The position numbers and the translations under genes are program-made. 44,639 bases of DNA, taken from contig CALAEX010000006.1 in assembly GCA_937891165.1 (NCBI GenBank), forward strand, positions 1 through 44,639. Reading direction: 5' to 3'. The notes beneath the pieces were generated by a model. That model was given only the letters and a program-made list of their open reading frames with translations, did not search any database and was not told where the DNA came from. Numbering within the stretch: the first letter of the stretch is position 1; every line of letters begins with the position of its first letter. Shown piece after piece: positions 1 to 8,077 of this stretch. Origin of the DNA: an uncultured Lachnospiraceae bacterium. Lineage in GTDB: Bacteria > Bacillota > Clostridia > Lachnospirales > Lachnospiraceae.

Positions 1-18
1 TACGTACGGTTCAATGAG

Positions 19-47
19 AGGGAAATAACATATGCTGTTATTTCTCT
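19..47. other. Hairpin-forming inverted repeat at window start
   Basis: Arms at 19-30 and 36-47 pair over 12 positions with one G-T wobble and a 5-nt loop. No clear T-run follows, so it may be the remains of a terminator of a gene lying before the window, or an mRNA hairpin upstream of the lgt-like gene. No coding region is visible in bases 1-105. Confidence 0.4.
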
Positions 48-105
48 ACTCTATTAATGAATCAAGAGCTATTCCAAAATAAAGTTATAGGAAAGGGAAA
101 AAAGA

Positions 106-888
106 GTGAAAAATGAATTGTTTCAAATAGGACCAATAACCGTATATGCGTATGGTTTGATGATTGCTATTGGAGTTTTGGCAGCATATTCTGTAGGAGA
201 ATATCGAGCGAAAAAATATAATTTAAATCCCAATATGATATTTTCATTAACGATTAGTTGTTTAGTTGGAGGTATTGTTGGTGCAAAGTTGTTATTTTAT
301 ATTGTGGAATTTAAAGAAATTTTAAAGAATCCAAGTATTTTATTGGATATTACACATGGTTTTGTTGTGTATGGTGGAATTATTGGTGGTATTTTAACTG
401 GATATGTTTTTTGTAAAGTTAAAAAGTTAGAATTTTGGAAGTATTTTGATTTAGTAATGCCATCCATTGCGTTAGCACAGGCATTTGGACGATTGGGCTG
501 TCTGTTTGCAGGTTGTTGTTATGGTAGAGAAACAAATAGTTGGTTTCATGTTATATATGAGGAATCTCAATTTGCACCAAACGGAGTGGCCTTATTGCCA
601 ACACAGTTGATTTCTAGTGGGTTGAATTTTATTCACTTTTTCTTGTTAATTTTTTTGGCAAAGAAAGTGAAAGTAAGTGGACAAGTAGCAGGGCTTTATT
701 TGATTTTTTATAGTATGGGACGGTTTTGTTTAGAATTTTTACGAAATGACCCAAGAGGGGCAGTAAGTACTTTGTCTACTTCTCAATTTATTTCTATTTT
801 TATTTTGATAGTAGGTGTGGGAATCTTTGCAATATGTGGATATCTTCATAAAAAACAATGCAGTATTGTGGATAATGTAAGGAAGTGA
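106..888 (+). CDS. lgt: Prolipoprotein diacylglyceryl transferase (Lgt family)
   Basis: Lgt moves diacylglycerol from phosphatidylglycerol onto the lipobox cysteine of prolipoproteins in the membrane. The 260-residue product is hydrophobic throughout, with about seven membrane segments, and has the family signature region GRLGCLFAGCCYGR (residues 128-141) and YSMGRFCLEFLR near the C-terminus. Start is GTG at 106. Two positions matter. The catalytically important Asn of the E. coli motif (GRIGN, N146) is Cys132 here, and the HGG motif (H103) reads VYGG. I recall a similar GRxGCF...GCCYG signature in other clostridial members, so this may be a lineage variant or a paralogue with a different acceptor. 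The window itself holds two predicted lipoproteins (6020 and 9455 genes). The next gene overlaps by 4 nt, so they are co-transcribed. Confidence 0.8.
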   Translation: MKNELFQIGPITVYAYGLMIAIGVLAAYSVGEYRAKKYNLNPNMIFSLTISCLVGGIVGAKLLFYIVEFKEILKNPSILLDITHGFVVYGGIIGGILTGYVFCKVKKLEFWKYFDLVMPSIALAQAFGRLGCLFAGCCYGRETNSWFHVIYEESQFAPNGVALLPTQLISSGLNFIHFFLLIFLAKKVKVSGQVAGLYLIFYSMGRFCLEFLRNDPRGAVSTLSTSQFISIFILIVGVGIFAICGYLHKKQCSIVDNVRK

Positions 889-893
889 TAATT

Positions 894-1796
894 GTGGAAA
901 GAAAAGAAGTATGCATACAATGTCCTAGAAAGTGCAAAAAACAAAGGATTGACGAACAACCAGAAACTTATGGGTATTGTAGAGTTTCTAATGAGGTAAA
1001 GGTAGCCAGAGCTTCCTTGCATTTTTGGGAAGAACCTTGTATTTCTGGAGAGGAAGGCTCAGGAACAGTCTTTTTTTCTGGTTGCAATTTACAGTGTGTG
1101 TATTGTCAGAATGTAGAGATTGCGAAAGGAGTACGTGGAAAAACAATTTCTGTGGAGCGTTTGGCAGAGATTTTTTTAGAGTTACAAGAAAAAGGAGCAA
1201 ATAATATTAATTTGGTAACACCATCTCATTATTATCCACAAATCAAAGAGGCATTGTTGCTAGTAAAAGAAAAGCTTTTTGTTCCTGTGATTGCAAATAC
1301 TTCTTCGTATGATTCGGTAGAAAGTTTGCGTCAGATGGAAGGACTTGTGGATATCTATTTAGCAGATTTTAAATATTTAGACAATCAGCTTGCTAAAAAA
1401 TATTCTAATGCAACAGATTATCCACAAGTAGCAGGGAAAGCATTAAATGAAATGTTTCGACAAGTAGGAGAACCTATTTTTGATGAAGATGGAAAAATGA
1501 AAAAAGGAATGATTATTCGGCATTTATTGCTTCCCGGATATAAGGAAGATTCGAAAGCAGTACTTCGGTATTTGTATGAAACCTTTGGAGATTCTGTGTT
1601 TATTAGTATTATGAATCAGTATACACCACTTTCTCATGTTGCTTCGTATCCAGAGTTAAATCGCCTCGTTACCGAAGAAGAATATGAAGAAGTGGTGGAT
1701 TTTGCGATTGACCTTGGAATAGAAAATGGGTTTGTTCAGGAAGGAGAAACTGCGGAGGAAAGTTTTATTCCTGATTTTGATGGAGAAGGGGTATAA
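894..1796 (+). CDS. Radical SAM protein, PflX/COG1313 (pyruvate formate-lyase activase-like)
   Basis: The product has the radical-SAM cluster motif CNLQCVYC (Cx3Cx2C), which binds a 4Fe-4S cluster and S-adenosylmethionine, and an N-terminal Cys-rich segment (CIQCPRKCKK, then YGYC) typical of COG1313 proteins. These resemble glycyl-radical-enzyme activases, but their substrate is not established. The reading frame opens at GTG 885, overlapping the lgt stop, but AAGGAA at 879-884 lies directly against that codon. The GTG at 894 sits about 8-9 nt from this site and is the better start, giving about 300 residues. No glycyl radical enzyme is visible nearby, so the target is unknown. The gene is coupled to lgt. 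Confidence 0.8.
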   Translation: MERKEVCIQCPRKCKKQRIDEQPETYGYCRVSNEVKVARASLHFWEEPCISGEEGSGTVFFSGCNLQCVYCQNVEIAKGVRGKTISVERLAEIFLELQEKGANNINLVTPSHYYPQIKEALLLVKEKLFVPVIANTSSYDSVESLRQMEGLVDIYLADFKYLDNQLAKKYSNATDYPQVAGKALNEMFRQVGEPIFDEDGKMKKGMIIRHLLLPGYKEDSKAVLRYLYETFGDSVFISIMNQYTPLSHVASYPELNRLVTEEEYEEVVDFAIDLGIENGFVQEGETAEESFIPDFDGEGV

Positions 1797-1818
1797 AAAT
1801 AACAATATTTTTCTACTC

Positions 1819-1847
1819 TTGACAGAAAAAATAAAATTGTATACAAT
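1819..1847 (+). promoter_or_regulatory. Promoter of the araC-type gene
   Basis: A perfect -35 TTGACA (1819-1824) and a -10 TACAAT (1842-1847) are separated by 17 nt. Predicted transcription starts near 1854, immediately before a dyad operator-like motif and a strong hairpin. Confidence 0.75.
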
Positions 1848-1855
1848 AATAAAGT

Positions 1856-1873
1856 AGTTAGCAATCACTAACC
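1856..1873. promoter_or_regulatory. Operator-like dyad AGTTA-N7-CTAAC, copy 1
   Basis: AGTTA (1856-1860) and TAACC (1869-1873) form an interrupted dyad at the predicted transcription start. Two further copies with identical spacing occur at 1903-1920 and 3133-3150, linking the AraC-type gene with the siderophore transporter operon. Binding by that AraC protein or by another iron-responsive regulator is inference. Confidence 0.5.
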
Positions 1874-1893
1874 TATTAGTGATTGCTTCTTTT
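1860..1893 (+). terminator. Hairpin plus T-run: terminator of lgt operon or leader attenuator
   Basis: Perfect 12-bp arms at 1860-1871 and 1876-1887 with a 4-nt CCTA loop are followed by TCTTTT. It can end the lgt/radical-SAM transcript, but it also falls just after the predicted start of the araC transcript, so it would be the first structure in that leader. Confidence 0.65.
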
Positions 1894-1902
1894 GAATATA
1901 AA

Positions 1903-1920
1903 AGTTAGTCTGTACTAACT
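1903..1920. promoter_or_regulatory. Operator-like dyad AGTTA-N7-CTAAC, copy 2
   Basis: AGTTAGTCTGTACTAACT is a nearly complete palindrome. It starts 47 nt after the start of copy 1 and ends 36 nt before the araC start codon. Confidence 0.5.
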
Positions 1921-1956
1921 ATAAAAATACAAGTACAATGATGAAAGGAAAATGGC

Positions 1957-2895
1957 ATGAATTATAAAGAAATAATAGAATCATCACATAAGAAAGAGTA
2001 TTTTTATTCTAACGAAACAGGAGATGCCACTCTAACTATTTATACAATCTTTCCTGGAATAGAAGTAGTTTATAATTCAGTACATATCGATTGTTTTGAT
2101 TTGAGTATTTCAGCGAAAGAAGGAAATTTTATTGAGATACATCATTGTCAAGAAGGTCGTATAGAACAGGAATTTGGAAATGACTTCTTTTATTTAATGC
2201 CGGGTGATTTGTCGATAGGGAAAAGAAAAGAAATGATTCAATCATACAATTTTCCGCTTCAGCATTATCATGGTATTACGATTGCTATTGACACAGAGAT
2301 AGCTCCAAAGTGTTTTTCTGTCTTTATAGAAGATATTGAAGTTCAACCTTCTGTTGTAGTAAAGCGACTCTGCGGAGAAAGAAATTGTGTCACTTTGCGT
2401 TCAGAGCCTTATATAGAACATATTTTTTCTGAAATGTATACGATAAAAGAGGAACAAAGACTTGGTTATTTAAAAATCAAAATATTAGAGTTACTTTTTA
2501 TTTTGAACACAGTTGAGCCGCCTGCTTCTAGTTTATCTAGGAATACATTACCAAGAATACAAGTAAATCTAGCAAAGCAAGTAGCAACTTATTTGACACA
2601 AAATATGAATAGGCGTATTACAGTATCAGAACTTGCAAAACACTTTGCTGTATCAGAAACTTTTTTAAAAAATTCCTTTAAAGGAGTTTATGGGGTGGGG
2701 ATATTTTCTTATAATCGTATTCAAAAAATACAATGTGCAGCACAGGTATTGATAAAGACAGACCGTTCCATAGCTGATGTAGCAAATGAATACGGATACA
2801 ACAATGAAAGTAAGTTTTCAGCAGCATTTAAAGATATTATGGGAGATACGCCTAGCATGTGGCGAAGAATGCATTCAAAAATCAATATTATATAG
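1957..2895 (+). CDS. AraC-family transcriptional regulator
   Basis: This 312-residue protein has an N-terminal cupin-like sensing domain (about 1-200) and a C-terminal double helix-turn-helix (about 210-308). The latter is marked by ITVSELAKHFAVSETFLKNS and by SIADVANEYGYNNESKFSAAFKD, the classical AraC second-helix signature. It has its own promoter and a good ribosome site (GAAAGGAAA) before ATG 1957. A terminator separates it from the siderophore importer downstream. AraC proteins next to ferric-siderophore importers, such as PchR or Bacillus Btr, often sense the siderophore and control uptake genes. The shared dyad motif supports such a link, but ligand and sign of regulation are inferred. 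Confidence 0.88.
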   Translation: MNYKEIIESSHKKEYFYSNETGDATLTIYTIFPGIEVVYNSVHIDCFDLSISAKEGNFIEIHHCQEGRIEQEFGNDFFYLMPGDLSIGKRKEMIQSYNFPLQHYHGITIAIDTEIAPKCFSVFIEDIEVQPSVVVKRLCGERNCVTLRSEPYIEHIFSEMYTIKEEQRLGYLKIKILELLFILNTVEPPASSLSRNTLPRIQVNLAKQVATYLTQNMNRRITVSELAKHFAVSETFLKNSFKGVYGVGIFSYNRIQKIQCAAQVLIKTDRSIADVANEYGYNNESKFSAAFKDIMGDTPSMWRRMHSKINII

Positions 2896-2923
2896 TGAAT
2901 ACAGAAAGAGTACTCTATTAAGT

Positions 2924-2970
2924 AAAGCACTTCAAAGGTTAAAAACCATTTGGAGTGCTTTTGTTGTTTT
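2924..2970 (+). terminator. Rho-independent terminator after araC-type gene
   Basis: Arms at 2924-2936 and 3049-equivalent positions 2949-2961 pair over 13 positions with one wobble around a 12-nt loop, followed by a T-rich tract. It isolates the regulator from the transporter operon. Confidence 0.8.
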
Positions 2971-3132
2971 GGGACATTATTTTGTCTGTTTGGAGTGAAA
3001 AAAATAAATTAGGATAGTTCTACGACTATTTGGGCTATAGAAATATCCCTTTGGGAATTGTGAAAAGAAAATAGAAAGAGTACAATCGTTTTCGTTCGTT
3101 GGTGTAACAGCCAATTATATTTTTTGAAGTGG

Positions 3133-3150
3133 AGTTATACTAGACTAACT
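3133..3150. promoter_or_regulatory. Operator-like dyad AGTTA-N7-CTAAC, copy 3, before the siderophore importer
   Basis: AGTTA (3133-3137) and TAACT (3146-3150) have the same spacing as the two copies at the araC promoter. It lies 9 nt before the GGAGG ribosome site of the first permease gene. The -35/-10 of this operon is not clear; TATATT at 3116-3121 is a possible -10 element. Confidence 0.5.
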
Positions 3151-3171
3151 CTGAAAACGGAGGTGTTATAC

Positions 3172-4194
3172 ATAAGAAAGCATTTATCAACAATTATATT
3201 AGGAAGTATATTACTTTTGATTTCGATTTTTTCTCTATTTATTGGAGTGATTGATATAGACCTTGCTTCTTTGGTTTCTGAAAATAGTGAAAAATTGCAA
3301 ATTTTTCTTTTATCAAGAATACCTCGTCTACTTGCTATTCTTTGTACGGGAGTTGGGATGAGTGTATCAGGATTATTAATGCAGCAACTTTGTATGAATA
3401 AGTTTATTTCGCCAACAACAGGTGCAACAATTCAATCAGCACAGTTTGGAATTGCACTTGCCATGATGTTCTTTCCTAGCATGGGACTTTGGGTGAGAAC
3501 TTTATTTGCTTTTATTTTAGCAGTAGCAGGGACATTGCTTTTTGTTTTATTTGTACAGAGAATTAAAGTAAAAGATACCGTTTTAGTTCCTTTGGTTGGT
3601 ATTATGTTTGGTAATATTATTGGTGGTATTACTAATTTTATTGCATATCAAGGGGAAATTACACAACAACTTTCTACTTACTTTTCAGGTTCTTTTTCTT
3701 TGATTATCAAAGGAAATTATGAGCTTGTATATCTGGTAGTCCCACTTGTAATTATTGCGTTTATTTATGCTAATCATTTTAATATTGTTGGTATGGGACA
3801 GGACTTTTCTAAAAATCTTGGTGTTAATTACAATGCTGTTTTGATTTTAGGTTTATCAATTGCCTCTGTGATTACTGCAAGTATTATTGTGATTGTAGGT
3901 CAGATATCGTATATTGGATTGATTGTACCAAATATTGTAGCTTTATTTAAGGGTGATAAAATGAGAGGTACTTTGATTGATACTGCATTGTTTGGGGCAT
4001 TATTTGTTTTAGTTTGTGATATTGTAGCAAGAATTGTGATTATGCCATATGAAATTCCAATTGAACTTGTTGTAGGCATTGTAGGTAGTATTGTTTTTAT
4101 TATTATGTTGTTTTATAAGTTAAAGCATGGAAAAAAAGCCATCCGAGTTGGTAGTCAGAAAACTGCTAATGAAACGAAAAAGGAGGTGGCTTAG
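3172..4194 (+). CDS. yclN: Ferric-siderophore ABC transporter permease, YclN/FatD type
   Basis: This FecCD-family permease forms half of the membrane channel of a siderophore importer, with 8-10 hydrophobic segments. The stretch RIPRLLAILCTGVG followed by GLLMQQLCMNKFISPTTGA is what I know from Bacillus YclN-type proteins. The start is unusual. The frame opens at TTG 3124, but no ribosome site precedes it and that region holds operator copy 3. The only strong site, GGAGG at 3159-3163, points 8 nt downstream to ATA 3172, giving a product beginning (M)RKHLSTIILG, which suits the family N-terminus. GTG 3163 overlaps the ribosome site, so ATA is favoured though rare. The second permease gene starts 2 nt after the stop. 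Confidence 0.85.
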   Translation: MRKHLSTIILGSILLLISIFSLFIGVIDIDLASLVSENSEKLQIFLLSRIPRLLAILCTGVGMSVSGLLMQQLCMNKFISPTTGATIQSAQFGIALAMMFFPSMGLWVRTLFAFILAVAGTLLFVLFVQRIKVKDTVLVPLVGIMFGNIIGGITNFIAYQGEITQQLSTYFSGSFSLIIKGNYELVYLVVPLVIIAFIYANHFNIVGMGQDFSKNLGVNYNAVLILGLSIASVITASIIVIVGQISYIGLIVPNIVALFKGDKMRGTLIDTALFGALFVLVCDIVARIVIMPYEIPIELVVGIVGSIVFIIMLFYKLKHGKKAIRVGSQKTANETKKEVA

Positions 4195-4195
4195 A

Positions 4196-5191
4196 ATGTC
4201 TAAAGAAAAAGTAATAAATAATGTACATAAAAAAAATGTGCAACGATTGGTAATTTTGACAGTAATTGTTTTAATAGCAATTGTGTTTTATTTGTTGATT
4301 AATTCTCATCTAGGAAAACCAAAGTTGTTTTTATATATTATGAAGCTTCGTTTGCCTGCCTTACTTTGTATGGTGATTGCTTCGATATCAATTGGAGTTT
4401 CTACCTTGATTTTTCAATCGATTGTGAATAATCGTATTGTAACGCCAGCATTGCTTGGAATGAATTCGATTTATACGTTTTTACATACAGCAGTAGTATT
4501 TGTACTTGGAACGGGAAGTACGCTTTATCTTAATGCGAATCTTGCTTTTGCGGTGGATTTAGTGTTAATGGGTAGTGTGGCAACGCTAATTTATTGGTAT
4601 TTATTTCAGAAAACAGGTCACAACATTTTGTATATCATGCTGATTGGTACTGTATTGTCTTCTTTATTTGGAAGCGTACAATCTGCAATGATTCGTGTGA
4701 TGGATCCAAATGAATATGATGCTTTGCTTGGTAATCTGGTTGCAGATTTTAACAATGTGAATGGCGAAATTATCATGTTTGCTATTTTAGCACTTGGTGC
4801 AATTACATTCTTTTTACGAAAGGAATTGGCATTGCTGGATGTAATTACTATGGGTAGACACCAAGCCATTAATCTTGGTGTGGATTATGATAACACAATT
4901 CGTAAACTATTGTTTGGTGTTGTACTTTGTATGGCGGTAGCAACGGCAACGATTGGACCAGTTTCTTTTCTCGGATTGATTGTGGCTAATTTATCTAGAC
5001 AGATTTTAAAAACGTATAAACACACACATTTGATTTTAGGAGCATCTTTGTTAGGAATGTTAGCACTTATAGGAGGACAGTTAGTTGCTCAACATATCTT
5101 TCATTTTACAGTACCTGTCAGCACATTTGTGACAATTGCAGGAGGTCTTTACTTCCTCTACTTATTACTTTTTAAGAAAGGAGCGTACTGA
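4196..5191 (+). CDS. yclO: Ferric-siderophore ABC transporter permease, YclO/FatC type
   Basis: This is the second FecCD-family permease, expected to pair with the preceding one. The motif LIFQSIVNNRIVTPALLGMNS is characteristic of the YclO branch. The frame is open from 4127, but a strong AGGAGG (4181-4186) precedes ATG 4196, and the upstream part only overlaps the previous gene in another frame. The product is then about 331 residues, normal for the family. The gene follows the previous stop by one base and precedes the ATPase by 5 nt, so translation is probably coupled. Confidence 0.9.
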   Translation: MSKEKVINNVHKKNVQRLVILTVIVLIAIVFYLLINSHLGKPKLFLYIMKLRLPALLCMVIASISIGVSTLIFQSIVNNRIVTPALLGMNSIYTFLHTAVVFVLGTGSTLYLNANLAFAVDLVLMGSVATLIYWYLFQKTGHNILYIMLIGTVLSSLFGSVQSAMIRVMDPNEYDALLGNLVADFNNVNGEIIMFAILALGAITFFLRKELALLDVITMGRHQAINLGVDYDNTIRKLLFGVVLCMAVATATIGPVSFLGLIVANLSRQILKTYKHTHLILGASLLGMLALIGGQLVAQHIFHFTVPVSTFVTIAGGLYFLYLLLFKKGAY

Positions 5192-5196
5192 TTTCG

Positions 5197-5949
5197 ATGA
5201 ATATTGTAGACTTAATGAAAAGTTATGGCAGTAAAACGGTTGTGGATACAGTTAGTTTTGAAGTACCAAGAGGCAAAGTTTTATCACTGATAGGACCAAA
5301 TGGTGCAGGAAAATCTACGGTTATGGGTATGATTTCAAGACTGGTCGCAAAGGATGCTGGTATTATTCATTTTGAAGGCGAAGAACTATCTAAATGGAAA
5401 AGTAAGGAGCTTGCCAAACGGCTTGCTATTTTGACACAGCACAATAACATACAAATGAAGTTGACAGTAAGAGAGTTAGTAGCATTTGGGCGTTTTCCTT
5501 ATTCGGGAAGTCGTTTAACTGCGGAAGATAATGAGATGGTGGATAAAGCGATTGCCTATATGGAGTTAGAAGAATTTGAAGACCGATATATTGACGAGTT
5601 ATCAGGTGGTCAAAGACAGAGAGCCTATATTGCAATGGTCATTGCACAAGATACGGATTATGTTCTGCTTGATGAGCCGACGAATAATTTAGATATCTAT
5701 CATGCTTCTAATTTGATGCGTATGGCTAGAAGGCTTTGTGATGAACTTGGCAAAACAGTGATTTTAGTTCTTCATGAAATTAATTATGCAGCATTCTATT
5801 CTGACTATATTTGTGCTTTTGTAGATGGAAAAATCGCAAAATTTGGAACAGTAGATGAAGTAATCAACAAAGATTGTTTGCATGATATTTACAATGTAGA
5901 TTTTGAGATTATTCGTATTCATAATAAACCATTATCGGTTTATTATTGA
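5197..5949 (+). CDS. yclP: Ferric-siderophore ABC transporter ATP-binding protein, YclP type
   Basis: This 250-residue ATPase powers the importer. It has Walker A GPNGAGKST (about residue 32), signature LSGGQRQRAYIAM, Walker B YVLLDEPTNNLD and switch His in LVLHEIN. It is closest in layout to FepC/YclP-type iron-chelate ATPases. ATG 5197 has a GAAAGGAG site about 13 nt upstream, slightly far but the only good candidate. A hairpin at 5964-5987 separates it from the binding-protein gene. Confidence 0.92.
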   Translation: MNIVDLMKSYGSKTVVDTVSFEVPRGKVLSLIGPNGAGKSTVMGMISRLVAKDAGIIHFEGEELSKWKSKELAKRLAILTQHNNIQMKLTVRELVAFGRFPYSGSRLTAEDNEMVDKAIAYMELEEFEDRYIDELSGGQRQRAYIAMVIAQDTDYVLLDEPTNNLDIYHASNLMRMARRLCDELGKTVILVLHEINYAAFYSDYICAFVDGKIAKFGTVDEVINKDCLHDIYNVDFEIIRIHNKPLSVYY

Positions 5950-5963
5950 TGAATTAGTGGAAA

Positions 5964-5987
5964 AACCGCAGTATTTTTGCTGTGGTT
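5964..5987 (+). promoter_or_regulatory. Intercistronic hairpin between ATPase and binding-protein genes
   Basis: Eight-pair arms (5964-5971 and 5980-5987, one G-T pair) surround an 8-nt loop with no T-run after it. Such structures commonly protect a downstream cistron's mRNA and let the binding protein be made in excess. It is not a convincing terminator. Confidence 0.4.
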
Positions 5988-6019
5988 GTAAATAAAAATA
6001 AAAAAGGAGTAATAAAATT

Positions 6020-7009
6020 ATGAAAAAGATTTTTAAACGTATGCTTACTACTTTGGCACTTACAATGTCTGTTTGTACTTTTGCAGGTTGTGGCTCTGAA
6101 GTAGAAGAAACACCAGAAACAATTACGATTAAGGCACTCAATGCAAACAAAGAGCTTGCAGATATTGAAGTTCCTTATGACCCTGAGCGTATTGCAATCC
6201 TTGATATGCCAGCACTTGACATTATTGATTCTCTTGGTCTTGGTGACAGAATTGTAGGTAGTGCAAAAGTTACTATCGAATATCTGACAGATTACAATCC
6301 TGATGATTCCAATGGTGAGATTTTAAATCTTGGTAGCGTGAAAACCGCGGATATGGAGCAGGTAGCTCTTTGTGAACCAGACATCATCTTTATTGGTGGA
6401 CGTTTGAGTGCGTCTTATGATGCACTTAGTGAAATCGCTCCAGTGGTATATCTTGCTGTAGATTATGAAAAAGGTGTAGTAGAGAGTACCGCTGACAATG
6501 CAAAGACAATCGCTTCTATCTTTGGTAAGGAAGACGAAATCGAAGATAAGGTTACTGGTTTCCAAAAAAGAATTGATACTCTTAAAGCTGTGGTTGAGGG
6601 TAAAAATGTGCTCCTTGGTATGTATAACAACAATGCAATGAGTTTGATGGATACAAATAGTCAGTTGTCCATTATTGCTAATGAAATGGGTGCAAATAAC
6701 CTTGGTGAAACAGTAGGAGAAGTGGATAAACCTGCTCACGGTGATGATGCTTCTTGGGAAACAATTCTTGACTTAAATCCAGAATATATGTTTATTTTGG
6801 ATAGAAGTACAGCAACTGGTGCTGCGGATGAAGGTGTTCTTGGTGCAAAGGAAGTAATTGAGAATGACTTGATTAAAACACTGGATGTTTATAAGAATGG
6901 AAACATTGTTTACTTTATTCAACATGCAAATGTTTGGTATACTTCTACAGGTGGTATTCAGGCACTTGATACAATGCTTGCAGACTTAGAAGATGCTCTC
7001 CTTAAATAA
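6020..7009 (+). CDS. yclQ: Siderophore-binding lipoprotein, YclQ/FatB type
   Basis: This 329-residue protein has a lipoprotein signal peptide (basic start, hydrophobic core, lipobox FAGC with Cys24) and a Fe-chelate periplasmic-binding-protein fold. Segments matching the YclQ family as I know it are PERIAILDMPALDIIDSLG, GSVKTADMEQVALCEPDIIFIGGR rendered here in two parts (GSVKTADMEQ, then EPDIIFIGGR) and SASYDALSEIAPVVYLAVD. It would capture a ferric, probably catechol-type, siderophore at the outer membrane face and deliver it to the two permeases. ATG 6020 follows an AAAAAGGAG site. It closes the operon and is followed by a terminator. No siderophore biosynthesis gene is visible, so uptake of others' siderophores is plausible. 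Confidence 0.9.
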   Translation: MKKIFKRMLTTLALTMSVCTFAGCGSEVEETPETITIKALNANKELADIEVPYDPERIAILDMPALDIIDSLGLGDRIVGSAKVTIEYLTDYNPDDSNGEILNLGSVKTADMEQVALCEPDIIFIGGRLSASYDALSEIAPVVYLAVDYEKGVVESTADNAKTIASIFGKEDEIEDKVTGFQKRIDTLKAVVEGKNVLLGMYNNNAMSLMDTNSQLSIIANEMGANNLGETVGEVDKPAHGDDASWETILDLNPEYMFILDRSTATGAADEGVLGAKEVIENDLIKTLDVYKNGNIVYFIQHANVWYTSTGGIQALDTMLADLEDALLK

Positions 7010-7019
7010 TTTTTGGCAG

Positions 7020-7050
7020 CAGACGGGACGTAAAATCTCGTCTGTTTTTT
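7020..7050 (+). terminator. Terminator of the siderophore importer operon
   Basis: Nine-pair arms 7020-7028 and 7036-7044 (one wobble) are followed directly by six T residues. Confidence 0.85.
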
Positions 7051-7167
7051 AACCGAATCAAAGAAGTCCTACACTTCAAATGGCTAGAACATTAAGTAGT
7101 ATCTTGTCAAAGTAATTAATGAGATATAAAATGTTTTATGTAATACTAGGGAAAAGAGGAAGAAATT

Positions 7168-8034
7168 ATGTGGATATTTGTAGCAGTTTTATCGGCAGTC
7201 TTTGCAGGATTGACTGCTATTCTTGCAAAATGTGGAATACGAAAAACAAACTCCGATATAGCAACAGCGATTCGTACGATTGTAGTGCTTTTGTTTTCTA
7301 TCCTTATGGTTTTTGTAGTTGGTTCACAAAATACAATTACAACAATTGACAGTAAATCTTGGATATTTTTAATATTATCAGGACTTGCAACAGGTGCTTC
7401 TTGGATTTGTTATTTTAAGGCACTATCCATCGGAGATGTCAACAAGGTAGTTCCTATTGACAAATCAAGTACGATTTTATCGGTACTTCTTGCAATTATT
7501 TTATTTGGAGAAACAAATCATCTTTTTGTTAAGTTAGTTGGCACAGTACTAATTGCTATTGGTACATATCTTATGATTGAGAAAAAAATCTCTAATAACG
7601 AAATAAAAAATTCTAAATGGATTTTATATGCCATTTTTTCCGCAATCTTTGCTTCTTTAACCTCCATACTTGCAAAGATTGGAATCTCAGGTGTGGAATC
7701 AAATCTTGCCACAGCAATACGAACAGTGGTAATTCTTGTGATGGCTTGGGGAATTGTATTTGCCAAAGGAGAACAAAAACAACTTGCAGAAATTGATAAA
7801 AAAGAACTTATCTTTATTTGTCTTTCTGGACTATCTACAGGTGCTTCTTGGCTCTGCTATTATTATGCAATTCAAAATGGTATTGTTAGTGTCGTTGTTC
7901 CAATTGACAAAATGAGTATTTTAGTTACTATTTTGTTTTCTGTCATATTCTTAAAAGAAAAATTGTCTAAAAAAGCAGTACTCGGACTTTTCCTTATGTG
8001 CATTGGTACGCTTGTAATGGTTATTTGGGCATAA
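7168..8034 (+). CDS. EamA/DMT-superfamily transporter
   Basis: This 288-residue membrane protein has ten predicted helices arranged as two homologous halves (about 1-140 and 148-288). The halves share the stretch GLATGASW / GLSTGASW and VVPIDKSS / VVPIDKMS, the internal duplication typical of EamA-family drug/metabolite transporters. Substrate is not predictable; family members export amino acids, nucleosides or other metabolites. A GAGGAAGAA ribosome site precedes ATG 7168. The gene stands alone, with the siderophore operon's terminator before it and convergent aroA after it. Confidence 0.85.
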   Translation: MWIFVAVLSAVFAGLTAILAKCGIRKTNSDIATAIRTIVVLLFSILMVFVVGSQNTITTIDSKSWIFLILSGLATGASWICYFKALSIGDVNKVVPIDKSSTILSVLLAIILFGETNHLFVKLVGTVLIAIGTYLMIEKKISNNEIKNSKWILYAIFSAIFASLTSILAKIGISGVESNLATAIRTVVILVMAWGIVFAKGEQKQLAEIDKKELIFICLSGLSTGASWLCYYYAIQNGIVSVVVPIDKMSILVTILFSVIFLKEKLSKKAVLGLFLMCIGTLVMVIWA

Positions 8035-8041
8035 TAACAAA

Positions 8042-8073
8042 ATCCCTCCTTTCTCATGCGAAAAAGGAGGGAT
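8042..8073 (-). terminator. Terminator between the EamA gene and aroA
   Basis: A strong GC-rich hairpin (ATCCCTCCTTT paired with AAAGGAGGGAT) lies between convergent genes. A T-run follows on the minus strand, so it best serves aroA; it may also stop the plus-strand transcript. Confidence 0.75.
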
Positions 8074-8077
8074 ATCA

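Noticed and set aside
1856..1920. DtxR/IdeR iron box
   Set aside because: Half-sites look similar (GTTAG/CTAAC), but the DtxR consensus has them almost adjacent, whereas here they are separated by six bases in all full copies.
6323..6739. 138-codon minus-strand frame in the binding-lipoprotein gene
   Set aside because: No ribosome site or domain; it overlaps a confidently assigned gene.
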